Part shown: positions 1-8,977 of the stretch, piece by piece
Layout: each line of letters starts with the position of its first letter
Position numbering within the stretch: position 1 is the first letter of the stretch
Assembly (NCBI RefSeq): GCF_022808985.1
Contig: NZ_JAKZFT010000007.1
Location: 153,820 to 217,819, forward strand
Direction of reading: 5' to 3'
DNA length: 64,000 nt
DNA from: Geotalea sp. SG265
Lineage (GTDB): Bacteria; Desulfobacterota; Desulfuromonadia; Geobacterales; Geobacteraceae
The notes under the pieces: generated by a model
What the model was told of the DNA's origin: nothing
Databases searched by the model: none
The model's input: only the letters and a program-made list of their open reading frames with translations
Made by a program: the position numbers and the translations under genes

Positions 1-252
1 TTTCATCTGGGGGGCGAAGGAGCTGTCGTGGATTCCCATCTGGCCGGGGAGTTGCTTGCCATCAGGACGGATAAAGGCATAACCGGTGATGATCAGAGCT
101 ACTCCGCCCCTGGCGAGGGTGGCATAATAAGAGGCGAGCTTTTCCGTGGGGCGTCCATCCTCCTCGCACATCCCTTCCCAAGTAGCAGAGCGGACAAAGC
201 GGTTGTTCAACACCAGCCTGTTGATTCTGGTTTCGTCAAAAAGCTTTCTCAT
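1..252 (-). CDS. NADH:flavin oxidoreductase (old yellow enzyme family), N-terminal part
   Basis: The first 84 codons are present; the gene runs off the left edge. It starts at an ATG at 252 preceded by GGAGGGTGT. The N-terminus begins MRKLFDETRIN and continues with NRFVRSATWEG and GGVALIITGYAF, which match the FMN-binding start of the (beta/alpha)8 barrel in the YqjM/2,4-dienoyl-CoA reductase branch of old yellow enzymes. Such proteins reduce activated C=C bonds in the cytoplasm with NAD(P)H. It lies 11 bp downstream of pyruvate kinase on the same strand and is probably co-transcribed with it. The substrate cannot be told, and the catalytic region lies outside the window. Confidence 0.8.
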   Translation of the reverse strand, partial: MRKLFDETRINRLVLNNRFVRSATWEGMCEEDGRPTEKLASYYATLARGGVALIITGYAFIRPDGKQLPGQMGIHDSSFAPQMK

Positions 253-263
253 ACACCCTCCAT

Positions 264-1706
264 TCAAAAAACCTCATAATAGCTTTCCGTGCCCAACCGG
301 TGGACCTTCATCAGGTTTGTGGAACCCTTCGCTTCCAGTGGTACTCCCATGGAGACGACTACCAGATCCCCTTTCTTGAAACCGGTTGAAAGTAGCGTCT
401 CCTCGCCGATCTTTATCTGCTGCCTGGTGCCCCCCACCGAGCCCACCGGATAGCTCTTCACACCCCAGTAGAGGGAAAGCCGGCGTTGGATTTCGGGAAA
501 CGGCGTAAAGGCGATGATCGGCAGTTGCGGGCGGAATTTTGAGATGCGGGCGGCGGTGCTTCCCGATTGGGTGAAAACCACCAGCGCCTTTGCCTTGAGA
601 GTCGATGCAGCGTGGCAGGAAGCCTCGGCGACCGCTTCGGGAATATTGTCGCTATGGACCGGCTTAATGGCTGGGATGCGCCACAATTCGGAATGCTCGA
701 TATCCAGGGCTATCTTGGCCATGGTCCTCACTGCTTCAGTGGGATATGCACCGGAAGCTGTCTCCCCGGAAAGCATGACGGCGTCGGTTCCATCGAGAAT
801 GGCATTGGCCACGTCCGAGGTTTCGGCGCGGGTGGGGCGGGCATGGAGGATCATTGATTCCAGCATCTGAGTTGCCGTGATCACCGGCTTTCCCGCTTCA
901 TTGCAGGCGCGGATGATGCTTTTCTGCACCAGGGGCACCCGCTCGGCGCTCAGTTCTACTCCCAGGTCACCCCGTGCAACCATGACGGCATCGGTCACAG
1001 TGAGGATATGGTTGAAGTTGCGCAGAGCTTCAGGCTTCTCTATTTTGGCGACGACTGGGATATTGAGTCCCTTGCTGCGGATGATATTCTTGATCTCCTC
1101 CACGTCGGAGGCCTGGCGGACAAAGGAGAGGGCGACAAAATCCACCCCCATGTCGAGGCAGAACTCAAGGTCGGCCCGGTCCTTGTCGGAAAGGGAGGGA
1201 GCGGAGACTGCGACACCGGGCAGGTTGATGCCCTTGAGGTCCTTGAGCGTACCACCTTCCACCACGGTGCAGTGAACGGTATTGCCGGTGACGGAGAGAA
1301 CCTTCAGTTCTATCATGCCGTCGTCCAGCAGGATCCTCGAACCGGGTTTCACGTCATGGGGCAGGGCCTTGTAAATGGTGGAAATCAAACCGGGACGGCC
1401 GAGCACTTCATCGGTGGTAATGTCGAGCATTTCTCCTTTTATCAGGCGAATGGCGCCGTCAGCCATGCGGCCTGTCCTGATCTTTGGACCCTGGAGATCG
1501 GCCAGGATGCCGATCGCTCTCTTTTTTTTCTCGGAAAGAGTGCGGATCATGGCGATGAGGTTCTTTTTCTCCTCTTGAGAGCCATGTGAGAAGTTGAGGC
1601 GGAAAATATCGACACCGGCCTCCATGAGACGCCCTATGGCTATTTCCGATGCGCTGCTTGGTCCGAGAGTGGCTATGATCTTTGTTTTACGAAAGGTTCT
1701 TTTCAA
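264..1706 (-). CDS. pyk: pyruvate kinase
   Basis: Cytoplasmic enzyme converting phosphoenolpyruvate and ADP to pyruvate and ATP, the last step of glycolysis. Visible family motifs are KTKIIATLGPSS at the N-terminus, FRLNFSHG, ILADLQGPKIR, the metal-binding stretch VAKIEKPEAL, MVARGDLGVE and ITATQMLESM, followed by a C-terminal domain with FTQSGSTAA and the usual GDLVVVSMG end. The reading frame is open upstream to 1760. I prefer the TTG at 1706 because it gives the family's normal N-terminus (about 480 residues in all) and overlaps the stop of the upstream gene by 4 bp (TTGA), a typical coupled start. Confidence 0.93.
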   Translation of the reverse strand: MKRTFRKTKIIATLGPSSASEIAIGRLMEAGVDIFRLNFSHGSQEEKKNLIAMIRTLSEKKKRAIGILADLQGPKIRTGRMADGAIRLIKGEMLDITTDEVLGRPGLISTIYKALPHDVKPGSRILLDDGMIELKVLSVTGNTVHCTVVEGGTLKDLKGINLPGVAVSAPSLSDKDRADLEFCLDMGVDFVALSFVRQASDVEEIKNIIRSKGLNIPVVAKIEKPEALRNFNHILTVTDAVMVARGDLGVELSAERVPLVQKSIIRACNEAGKPVITATQMLESMILHARPTRAETSDVANAILDGTDAVMLSGETASGAYPTEAVRTMAKIALDIEHSELWRIPAIKPVHSDNIPEAVAEASCHAASTLKAKALVVFTQSGSTAARISKFRPQLPIIAFTPFPEIQRRLSLYWGVKSYPVGSVGGTRQQIKIGEETLLSTGFKKGDLVVVSMGVPLEAKGSTNLMKVHRLGTESYYEVF

Positions 1707-2038
1707 TGGTGGAAACGCCCCTTTCTCCCTTTGTGGGCGGCATTCGGCGATTTGTGGCATTCGAAACAGCGCAGTTCCTCCACCTTGTTCAATTCTAGTA
1801 CCGATGTGGGCTTGGAGGTGTTGGGCATGTTGTAGGCTTCGGTCTGGAAGTAATCCCTGTCACGCTCGTCAGTAAGGATAGGCGCACGGTAGGCCACCTT
1901 CCAGTCGCTGGAGATGGCAACGGTATGGCACTGGTCGCACCCTCCCGGTGGGGGAATGGTACGCCAGGCGCCGAACATTGTGCAGCCGCAACTGAAAAAA
2001 ACGGAGAACAGGAGGAGGCGAGTAGAAATTCTCTGCAT
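1703..2038 (-). CDS. small two-haem c-type cytochrome lipoprotein
   Basis: This 111-residue protein has an N-terminal hydrophobic segment ending in SCGC, a plausible lipobox. It then has two CxxCH haem c motifs: CDQCH near residue 34 and CFECH near residue 93. It is therefore predicted to be an exported, lipid-anchored dihaem cytochrome, matching the electron-transfer lifestyle of Geobacteraceae. The gene overlaps the pyruvate kinase start by 4 bp, so the two are probably translationally coupled although no functional link is obvious. The partner and redox role are unknown. Confidence 0.75.
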   Translation of the reverse strand: MQRISTRLLLFSVFFSCGCTMFGAWRTIPPPGGCDQCHTVAISSDWKVAYRAPILTDERDRDYFQTEAYNMPNTSKPTSVLELNKVEELRCFECHKSPNAAHKGRKGRFHH

Positions 2039-2151
2039 GTGGTGCTCCTTAAACGGCGAGCCTATAGAGGGGGCGGATATTTTGCAGACATATTACCATA
2101 CCGGGCCGTTTATACAACAGCCGGAGACAACGGGATATGGGGCTTGGGTAT

Positions 2152-2177
2152 AAAAAAACCCCGCAGGAGGCGGGGTT
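2152..2177 (-). terminator. rho-independent terminator after the HU gene
   Basis: Perfect 8-bp stem AACCCCGC / GCGGGGTT (2157-2164 and 2170-2177) with a 5-nt loop. On the minus strand it is followed by a T run (2152-2158). It lies about 75 bp beyond the HU stop codon and fits that gene. Confidence 0.85.
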
Positions 2178-2250
2178 CTTGTTTGGTTTATTTATATGGG
2201 TACCAGACAAGTAGAATGAAAATGTGAAAGGAATCACATTGGGGAGGTCA

Positions 2251-2535
2251 TTACTTCTTCTTGGAAGCAACGGCATCCTTGAGAGCTTTGCCAGGACGGA
2301 ACTTGGGTACCTTGGCAGCAGCGATCTTGATCTCTTTGCCTGTCTGGGGATTTCTGCCGGTGCGGGCTTTTCTGCTTGCAACTTCGAAGCTGCCGAAGCC
2401 GACCAGAGTAACCCTGTCGCCTTTTTTCAGCGCGCCGCTTACAGTCGAGATGAAAGCACCGACTGCTTTTTCAGCTGCACCCTTGGTCAGGCTTGCGGAT
2501 TTTGCTACTGCCTCAACGAGTTCTGCTTTAGTCAT
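2251..2535 (-). CDS. hup: HU family DNA-binding protein
   Basis: A 94-residue histone-like protein. It starts [11 protein letters not shown] and carries the HU/IHF signature [19 protein letters not shown], including the beta-arm with the Arg-Asn-Pro tip that intercalates into DNA, and a Lys-rich end. HU dimers bend and compact DNA. The start is preceded by AAAGGAGGGTTTATC. It is a single-gene unit with its own promoter (2569-2596) and terminator (2152-2177). IHF subunits share the fold; the sequence reads as HU. Confidence 0.92.
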   Translation of the reverse strand: MTKAELVEAVAKSASLTKGAAEKAVGAFISTVSGALKKGDRVTLVGFGSFEVASRKARTGRNPQTGKEIKIAAAKVPKFRPGKALKDAVASKKK

Positions 2536-2568
2536 GATAAACCCTCCTTTGGAGTAATAATTGGAAAT

Positions 2569-2596
2569 ACTATAGTCAGATATTTGCAGTTTGCAA
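2569..2596 (-). promoter_or_regulatory. predicted sigma-70 promoter of the HU gene
   Basis: On the minus strand, TTGCAA (2591-2596) and TATAGT (2569-2574) are separated by 16 bp, about 35 bp upstream of the HU start codon. The match to -35/-10 consensus is good but untested. Confidence 0.6.
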
Positions 2597-2797
2597 GGGT
2601 TTATTTAAAAAAAATCATTTTTTTTTAAGAGGGTAGCAGGTTTATGGGGTCCGGTTCCTCCCTATCAAGGTCCAGCAAAGGATGACAAAGACCCATTTGT
2701 GCGGATGCCCGCCAAAAGAGCATTTGCAAAAAAAGTAACTAAATCAATAAGTTGCAACGCAATGAATGTGTGGATACGATCATTAAAATAAAAAAAG

Positions 2798-5254
2798 TTA
2801 ATTAGTTTCATCGCCAGTCGCGGCGGGGTCCCCGTCATACGATGTAGGTTCCGTGCCGGGGATGAAGCATTCGGTTGCGCTCCCCTCGATTCCTTCTCTG
2901 GCAAGCTTTCCGGTGCGTGGATTAATAAGGGCGAACGTTACGTTTGCAGGCACCTGAAAGTTGGCAACTGGCACACCCGCAAGGCCGCGCTGCATGAACT
3001 CGGTCCAGATGGGAGCTGCTGCCTGCCCCCCAGAGCCTCCGGCTCCCAAGGAACGTTCCTGGTCGTAGCCGACCCACACGCCTGCCACGAGCTGGGGCAC
3101 GTAGCCGATGAACCAGGCGTCCTTCATGTCATTGGTGGTCCCGGTCTTGCCAGCTACCGGCCTGCCCAGTGCCCGGGCTCTCTGGCCGGTACCGCTGGAG
3201 ACGACGCTCTGCATGAGGTTGGTCATGATATAGGCCGTTTCCGGAGAAATAACCGGTACCGCCGTTGAACTGCGGCTGGCGGGCTTCGATGTACCCGGAT
3301 CATCCAGGGCCAGATTGACAGCAGATGTTGCGGAGGAAAACACGGGGAGTTGGGGAGGAGTGGTCTCCTCCAGGACGTTTCCTTCCCGGTCAACGACCTT
3401 TGTCACGAAATAGGGGGATACCTTGAAGCCCCCTGAGGCGAATACAGCATAGGCGCTGGTGAGCTCCATGGGGGTAAGGCTGGACGAGCCAAGGGCAAGG
3501 GTGAGGTTGGCGGCGAGGGGTGACGTAATCCCCAGCTTTTTTGCATAGTCTATGGCGGTGCCGACACCGATGGATTCAAGGATCTTGACGGAAACCACAT
3601 TGATGGAGTCGGTCAGCGCCTCGCGCATGGTGACCGGTCCGCGGTAGATATTGTCGTAGTTCTTCGGCTTCCACGCCTGCTCCTTGCCGCTTTCGTATTC
3701 TGCGGGTGAGTCGTCGATAATGGTGGCCGGTGTCATGCCCTTGTCGATGGCGGCCGCATAAATGATCGGCTTGAAGGATGAACCGGGATTGCGCCGGGCC
3801 TGCATGGCCCGGTTGAACTGGCTTTTCTTGAAGTCGTACCCGCCGACCATGGCCCGGACGCCGCCGGTTTTCGGATCCATGGCAAAAAGCGCCGCCTGAG
3901 CTTCCGGTTCCTGGTCAAGGGCGAAAAGGGCGCCGTTCTTGTTGACATCGGGGGTGACAACCGAGACCTCGATGACACTCCCCGGGTTGAGGGTCTTGGC
4001 CTTGTGCTCGGGCTTGCCATAGGTTTCCACCAGGGCAAGTTTGCCTGCCCAGGCCATGTTCTTGCGGTTGAGAATGCCGGTTCGATCACCGACCCTGATG
4101 GTTGCCTCACCCTTTCCCTGATTGATGGCGGTGACGACCCCCAGATAGGTGGCGCCTTCCTTGAGAGCGGATGAGTCGATACCTTCTTCGACTTTCTTGC
4201 AGAAGTCATTGATCTCAGCTTCAGCAAGGTATTTGATGGGGCCGCGGAAGCCCTGCCGCTTGTCGAGAGCCTTAAGGCCGTTAACGACCCCTTCATAGGC
4301 GGCTTTCTGCATCTCCGCATTCATGGTCGTATAGATCTTCAGACCTTCCTTGTAAAGCCGGTCCTCTCCGTATTTCTCTTCCAGCTGAATGCGCACCTGC
4401 TCCAGAAAATAGGCGGACTGCTCCCCATTGACCTTTTTCAGCGAGCGAATGACGATCGGGGTGTTCTTGGCATGGTCGGCCTCCGCCTGGGTGATATAAC
4501 CTTCCTTGACCATCCGTTCCAGGACGTAACTCTGCCGCTCCTTAGCCCGGTCCAGGTGCTTGATGGGCGAATAGGTATTGGGGGCCTTCGGCAAGCCGGC
4601 GAGCATGGCCATTTCGGCAAGATTGAGATTCTCCACGCTCTTGGCGAAATAGGTTTCCGCTGCCAGCTGGACACCATAGGAACCAGCCCCCAGGTAGATC
4701 TGGTTAAGATAGATATAAAGTATCTCGTCCTTCGAGAGACGCTCCTCCATGCGCTTGGCAAGGATCGCCTCCTTGAGCTTGCGGGAAAATTTCTTCTCCG
4801 GCGTCAGCAGCATGGACTTGGCAACCTGTTGGGTGATGGTGGAAGCGCCCTCTTTCTTGCGCATGGAGAGCACATTCTTGACGGCGGCGCGGACGATGCC
4901 CAGGTAATCGATTCCCTTGTGCTGATAAAAATTCGCATCTTCCGCGGCGACGAAGGCCTGGATGAGTTTCTTCGGCACCTTGTCCACCGGCACCACCGTC
5001 CTGCGTTCAAGGTAGAATTCCCCGACCAGGCTGCCGTCGGCGCCGAACACCTGGGAGACAATGGGGGGGCGATAATCGGCAAGGCGGTCAACCTTGGGCA
5101 GAGTGCCGAGGAGAAAGAAAAAATAGCCGAGAAAGGCGAGGCTGGCGAGGACGGCAATAATACCTCCTGAAACGAGGGCTATTTTGAAAAGATCACGGTT
5201 GCCGGATTTCTTAATTCTGCGGCCAGTATTGGCTTGGCCCTTGTAAAACTCCAT
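2798..5254 (-). CDS. mrcA: penicillin-binding protein 1A (bifunctional transglycosylase/transpeptidase)
   Basis: Class A PBP of 818 residues that polymerises glycan strands and cross-links peptides on the periplasmic side of the inner membrane. A cytoplasmic basic stretch is followed by one signal-anchor helix. Next come the GT51 domain (VAAEDANFYQHKGID, then GASTITQQVAKS) and the transpeptidase domain with nucleophile motif GSSFKP, a Ser-x-Asn motif (DSINV) and KTGTTND. An inserted OB-like region lies between the two, as in PBP1A. The frame is open to 5314, but the ATG at 5254 follows GGAG at 9 nt and gives the normal short cytoplasmic tail. Confidence 0.92.
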   Translation of the reverse strand: MEFYKGQANTGRRIKKSGNRDLFKIALVSGGIIAVLASLAFLGYFFFLLGTLPKVDRLADYRPPIVSQVFGADGSLVGEFYLERRTVVPVDKVPKKLIQAFVAAEDANFYQHKGIDYLGIVRAAVKNVLSMRKKEGASTITQQVAKSMLLTPEKKFSRKLKEAILAKRMEERLSKDEILYIYLNQIYLGAGSYGVQLAAETYFAKSVENLNLAEMAMLAGLPKAPNTYSPIKHLDRAKERQSYVLERMVKEGYITQAEADHAKNTPIVIRSLKKVNGEQSAYFLEQVRIQLEEKYGEDRLYKEGLKIYTTMNAEMQKAAYEGVVNGLKALDKRQGFRGPIKYLAEAEINDFCKKVEEGIDSSALKEGATYLGVVTAINQGKGEATIRVGDRTGILNRKNMAWAGKLALVETYGKPEHKAKTLNPGSVIEVSVVTPDVNKNGALFALDQEPEAQAALFAMDPKTGGVRAMVGGYDFKKSQFNRAMQARRNPGSSFKPIIYAAAIDKGMTPATIIDDSPAEYESGKEQAWKPKNYDNIYRGPVTMREALTDSINVVSVKILESIGVGTAIDYAKKLGITSPLAANLTLALGSSSLTPMELTSAYAVFASGGFKVSPYFVTKVVDREGNVLEETTPPQLPVFSSATSAVNLALDDPGTSKPASRSSTAVPVISPETAYIMTNLMQSVVSSGTGQRARALGRPVAGKTGTTNDMKDAWFIGYVPQLVAGVWVGYDQERSLGAGGSGGQAAAPIWTEFMQRGLAGVPVANFQVPANVTFALINPRTGKLAREGIEGSATECFIPGTEPTSYDGDPAATGDETN

Positions 5255-5462
5255 ACGAAGAGACTCCACTGTCTTATGTTGGTAAACCCCACGTTGCAGG
5301 ATACTGCAGATCAAAGAACCAATTCAAGTTTATTATCGGAGCGCCGATGAATAGCTAACATGAGACCGGTCTAAACATTTTTCGGTAGGTGGCTGCACTC
5401 TCATTAGTTAAAATGCCCGGTGAATAGATTAGCATGAGCGCTGATGAAAAAAAGGGGGAACT

Positions 5463-6962
5463 ATGAAAAAAACATTGGTTAGTACCTGTGTGCTCGGCCT
5501 GTTGATGGCAGGCGGGGCGTTGGCGGCGGAGTTCCAGCCCATGGGGACTCTTGGGATCGGTGGTGCCGGGGTTGCCCGCACCTTCGATTCCCATGCACCT
5601 TACTGGAACCCGGCCGGGCTTGCTTTCAACGACAAGTCCTTTTCCAGCAGGATCGACGCCAGTGTCGGCCTTAAGGTCAACGAAGGTCTGGCCGACAACG
5701 TGGATCGCTTGAGCAATCTTAACTTCGACACCTTCAGCAAATACAACGCTGGCTCGACCACTGCCCAGGCTGTAACCGACACAGTCAAGGCCCTTTCAAT
5801 CCTTGGGGATATCAAGGAAAAGAAAGGCACTCTGGCAGTCAACGGCAATGCAGTCCTTGGCTTCCAGATCAAGCATTTCGCCTTTGGTGCTTTCGGCACC
5901 TTCGAGGGATTCGCCCAGCCGGTCCCTGATACGGCCAACATCCTGCCGAATCAGGACAGCACCTCGACGGCGGTCACCCCTGTCCAGCTCTGGACCCCGG
6001 TCGCCGGGAGCGCTGCCTCCAACGTCTTTTTCAGTTCACAGCAGCGGACGGATATCGAGGCGGCCCTGACCACCAATAATCAACTGACAGCGACCCAGGC
6101 CCGGGATATCATCAATGCCGCCGATGCTCAGCTGGCCGGCTCGGGGATCTCTTCCCAGGCGGCAACCAACAGTCTGGTTACCCTTGGACAGACCCTGGCA
6201 AACCCTGGGACCAGGACGCTGGATAACAATACTTCGTCAGTTCTGACCAAGAGCCTTGCCTATATCGAATTTCCCCTCTCCTACGGGCATGCCATTCCCT
6301 TGGGCTCCTTCGGTACCCTCGGCATCGGCGCCACAGCCAAGGTCCTCACCGGCCGTGTCTACCAGTCACAGACCTATCTGTTGAAAAGCGGCACCAAGGT
6401 GGAATCGAGCGACATCGTCAGCGACATGACCGATAACTTCAAGGATTCCACCGCCTTGGGATTTGATCTGGGCGCACTCTGGCGGCCGAAGGAGTGGATT
6501 AATGTCGGGATAGTCGCCAAGCATCTCAATTCGCCGAAATTCGATGCTCCCGACCTGAAGGACAAGAACGGCAGCTTCCTCCCGGGAAGCGGCGGCAAGG
6601 TTAAACTGAAGCCGCAAGTGCGGATGGGTGTAGCAGTTGATCCCTTATCCTGGCTCACCTTGGCCGCCGATGTGGACCTGACCAACAATGAGACGGTGCT
6701 GACATCCAACAATTACAGGAGTCGCAACATCGGGGGGGGATTCGAATGGCACTACTTTTCCTGGTTCAAGGTGCGCGGCGGCATGTACAGCAATATCGCC
6801 GAAAAGGGAATCGGACCGACCGCGACGGCAGGCATTACTTTCGGCACGAAATGGATAAATCTTGACATCGACGGTGCCTACGGTTTAGAAACAGCCAAAT
6901 ACAAGGACAGGTCCTATCCCCAGGAAGCACGGGTCCAGACCCAGATAAATTTCCTCTTCTGA
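5463..6962 (+). CDS. exported outer-membrane beta-barrel protein, TraF-like/FadL-like
   Basis: A 499-residue protein with a clear signal peptide ending LAAEF near residue 23. It then has LGIGGAGVARTFDSHAPYWNPAGLA, the N-terminal pattern of the TraF_2/FadL-like outer-membrane family. The end, RVQTQINFLF, has the terminal aromatic residue typical of beta-barrels. The middle is Ala/Thr/Asn-rich. The role is probably an outer-membrane channel or scaffold; the substrate is unknown. It is divergent from the PBP1A gene and followed after about 70 bp by another exported protein. SD GGGGGAAC precedes the ATG. Confidence 0.7.
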   Translation: MKKTLVSTCVLGLLMAGGALAAEFQPMGTLGIGGAGVARTFDSHAPYWNPAGLAFNDKSFSSRIDASVGLKVNEGLADNVDRLSNLNFDTFSKYNAGSTTAQAVTDTVKALSILGDIKEKKGTLAVNGNAVLGFQIKHFAFGAFGTFEGFAQPVPDTANILPNQDSTSTAVTPVQLWTPVAGSAASNVFFSSQQRTDIEAALTTNNQLTATQARDIINAADAQLAGSGISSQAATNSLVTLGQTLANPGTRTLDNNTSSVLTKSLAYIEFPLSYGHAIPLGSFGTLGIGATAKVLTGRVYQSQTYLLKSGTKVESSDIVSDMTDNFKDSTALGFDLGALWRPKEWINVGIVAKHLNSPKFDAPDLKDKNGSFLPGSGGKVKLKPQVRMGVAVDPLSWLTLAADVDLTNNETVLTSNNYRSRNIGGGFEWHYFSWFKVRGGMYSNIAEKGIGPTATAGITFGTKWINLDIDGAYGLETAKYKDRSYPQEARVQTQINFLF

Positions 6963-7029
6963 TCCGGCAGCCTTCTTCACCGCAGCCCTGATGCCCGCGT
7001 CCGGGCTGCGGTCGCTGGAAAGGTACCCA

Positions 7030-8037
7030 ATGAAAAAAAATCGCCTCATGACGATGCTTGCCCTCGGCTGTCTGCTCTTCCTGCCACAGGGCGCCTGGGC
7101 CGCCGAAATTACCCCCTTCTACACCCAAAACCAGAGTCCCCTGGTGCAGATCTTCGGCCTTCCTGCCGCAGGTAATGGGGTAATCGTCCCTGCCGGGCAT
7201 CTGGATGCCACCCTCGCCCAGGATATGGCCTCCAATTACGCCAAAACCATCGATGTTCCGACCAGGGAACGGATCCTCCTCGATGGTGAGAGCGAACGGA
7301 CGACCATTGCCCTTCGTTATGGGGCGGCACAGGGGGTGGAGGTGGGGCTGGATGTGCAGCTGATCGGCCATGGCGGCGGCATTTTTGATGGCTTCATCGA
7401 GGGCTGGCACGATTTCTTCGGCTTGCCACAGGGGGGGCGGAAGGAGGCGCCGCGCAACCGGCTTCTCTACAGCTATGAGAAGGATGGGGTGGAGCGGCTC
7501 AGGCTTGACGATTCCAGTTTCGGTATCGGAGATGTGCGGCTCTCGGGAGCACTGCAGCTCTATGGGGACGGCCCCGGTGCGGTGGCATTGCGCACCTGCC
7601 TGAAATTCCCTACCGGCAGCAGTGCCAAGCTGCATGGCAGCGGTAGCACCGACCTGGCCCTTTGGGTAACCGGCAGCAGGGATAATCTTCTGGAAAAATG
7701 GGGGCACTGGACCGTCTTCGGAGCGGCAGGGGGGATGGTCATGACCGACGGCAGGGTGCTCAAGGAGCAGCAGAACAACCTGGTCGGCTTCGGCACAGTC
7801 GGTATCGGCTGGAGCCCCGCCCAGGTCATCGCCTTCAAGACCCAGCTCTCCGCCCATACCCCTTTTTATGGTGACAGCAGCCTTCCTGAGATCGGGGACG
7901 CGGCCGTGCAGCTCATCATAGGGGGGACCATCGCCTTTTCCGCCAAGACCTCCCTCGACATCGGCGTTTCTGAAGACCTGGCCGTCTATACCTCACCCGA
8001 TGTGGCGCTGCATCTGGCTTTGACCAGGCGCTTCTAG
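7030..8037 (+). CDS. exported DUF3187-like outer-membrane protein
   Basis: 335 residues after choosing the ATG at 7030 (SD GGAAAGG), which starts the signal peptide MKKNRLMTMLALGCLLF..AWAAE. The mature start FYTQNQSPLVQIFGLP resembles the conserved opening of the DUF3187 family, and the C-terminus LHLALTRRF ends in an aromatic residue as outer-membrane barrels do. Function unknown. It follows the TraF-like gene on the same strand and may be co-transcribed with it. Confidence 0.65.
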   Translation: MKKNRLMTMLALGCLLFLPQGAWAAEITPFYTQNQSPLVQIFGLPAAGNGVIVPAGHLDATLAQDMASNYAKTIDVPTRERILLDGESERTTIALRYGAAQGVEVGLDVQLIGHGGGIFDGFIEGWHDFFGLPQGGRKEAPRNRLLYSYEKDGVERLRLDDSSFGIGDVRLSGALQLYGDGPGAVALRTCLKFPTGSSAKLHGSGSTDLALWVTGSRDNLLEKWGHWTVFGAAGGMVMTDGRVLKEQQNNLVGFGTVGIGWSPAQVIAFKTQLSAHTPFYGDSSLPEIGDAAVQLIIGGTIAFSAKTSLDIGVSEDLAVYTSPDVALHLALTRRF

Positions 8038-8056
8038 CCAATAAGTTCTCCTCATT

Positions 8057-8977
8057 CTAAAATTGCTGCTGATCCAGATAGAGTCGCAGCGCTCGCCGTT
8101 CCGCCATCAGCTTGACCGCCAGGGGAATCACCACTGAGCTGAAGACGAGGGCGCAGCCGAATGCCTCCCACAGTCCCAATCGCTCCCCGAGCAGCGCAAA
8201 TCCACCCAGCATGCTCCAGACCGGATCCAGCGTATAGATGAGGCTGGCTCGGGTCGGCGTAGTATAGCGCTGAAAGGTATTCTGCAGGGTAAAGCAGATG
8301 ACGGTGGGAAAGAGGGCGCAATAGAAGAGCGCCCCGGCGGAGACCGGTCCCATGTGAAATGCTGGCTGGGGCAGGATCAGCACCAGCAGTCCGCCGATGA
8401 TGGTTACCGTCGTGAACTGGACGAGGGTGATGAGGTAGACGTCGTCGCCGCTGCTTAAAACCTTCGAGACGGAAATGATGTGCAGGGCGATGAACAATGC
8501 GCAGACGGTGGAAAAGATGTCTCCCCTGCTGAAGCCGCCGCCGGCGGCCAGGGCAATGATGCCTGAGACTGCCAGACAGAGACCGGCAAAGGTCAGCCGG
8601 TCCACCCTGTCGCGCCAGAAGAGGTAGCAGAAAAGCGGCACCACCAGAACGAAGAGGTTGTTGAGAAAACCGGCTCTGGTGGCGCTGGTGCCACTGACGC
8701 CGATGACAAAGGAGAGGTTGGCTGCGGTCAGGGCAATGCCGACCATGCCTCCCCTCTTGAGGATCATGCGGTTGAGCCCCCTGAGCCTGGGCAGGCAGAC
8801 CAGGGCCATCATGCAGGCTGCCAGGAGAAAGCGGAGGAAAAGGAAGGTAACAGGAGGGATTTCCCTGAAACCGATCTTGTTGAAGACGAAGCTCCCCCCC
8901 CAGAGGATGGTGGTGAGAATAAGCCACGGGGTGGCGCGACGGCTTTCCAGATCAAGATTCGTGCTCACTTCGTTCAT
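8057..8977 (-). CDS. EamA/DMT family transporter
   Basis: A 306-residue inner-membrane protein of about ten hydrophobic helices arranged as two EamA repeats. The first repeat holds LTTILWGGSFVFNKIGF and PVTFLFLRFLLAA; the second holds ASLIYTLDPVWSMLGGFALLGERL. The family exports metabolites such as amino acids; the substrate cannot be told. Its ATG directly abuts the uvrA stop (TAGATG), so it is probably translationally coupled to uvrA. Confidence 0.85.
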   Translation of the reverse strand: MNEVSTNLDLESRRATPWLILTTILWGGSFVFNKIGFREIPPVTFLFLRFLLAACMMALVCLPRLRGLNRMILKRGGMVGIALTAANLSFVIGVSGTSATRAGFLNNLFVLVVPLFCYLFWRDRVDRLTFAGLCLAVSGIIALAAGGGFSRGDIFSTVCALFIALHIISVSKVLSSGDDVYLITLVQFTTVTIIGGLLVLILPQPAFHMGPVSAGALFYCALFPTVICFTLQNTFQRYTTPTRASLIYTLDPVWSMLGGFALLGERLGLWEAFGCALVFSSVVIPLAVKLMAERRALRLYLDQQQF

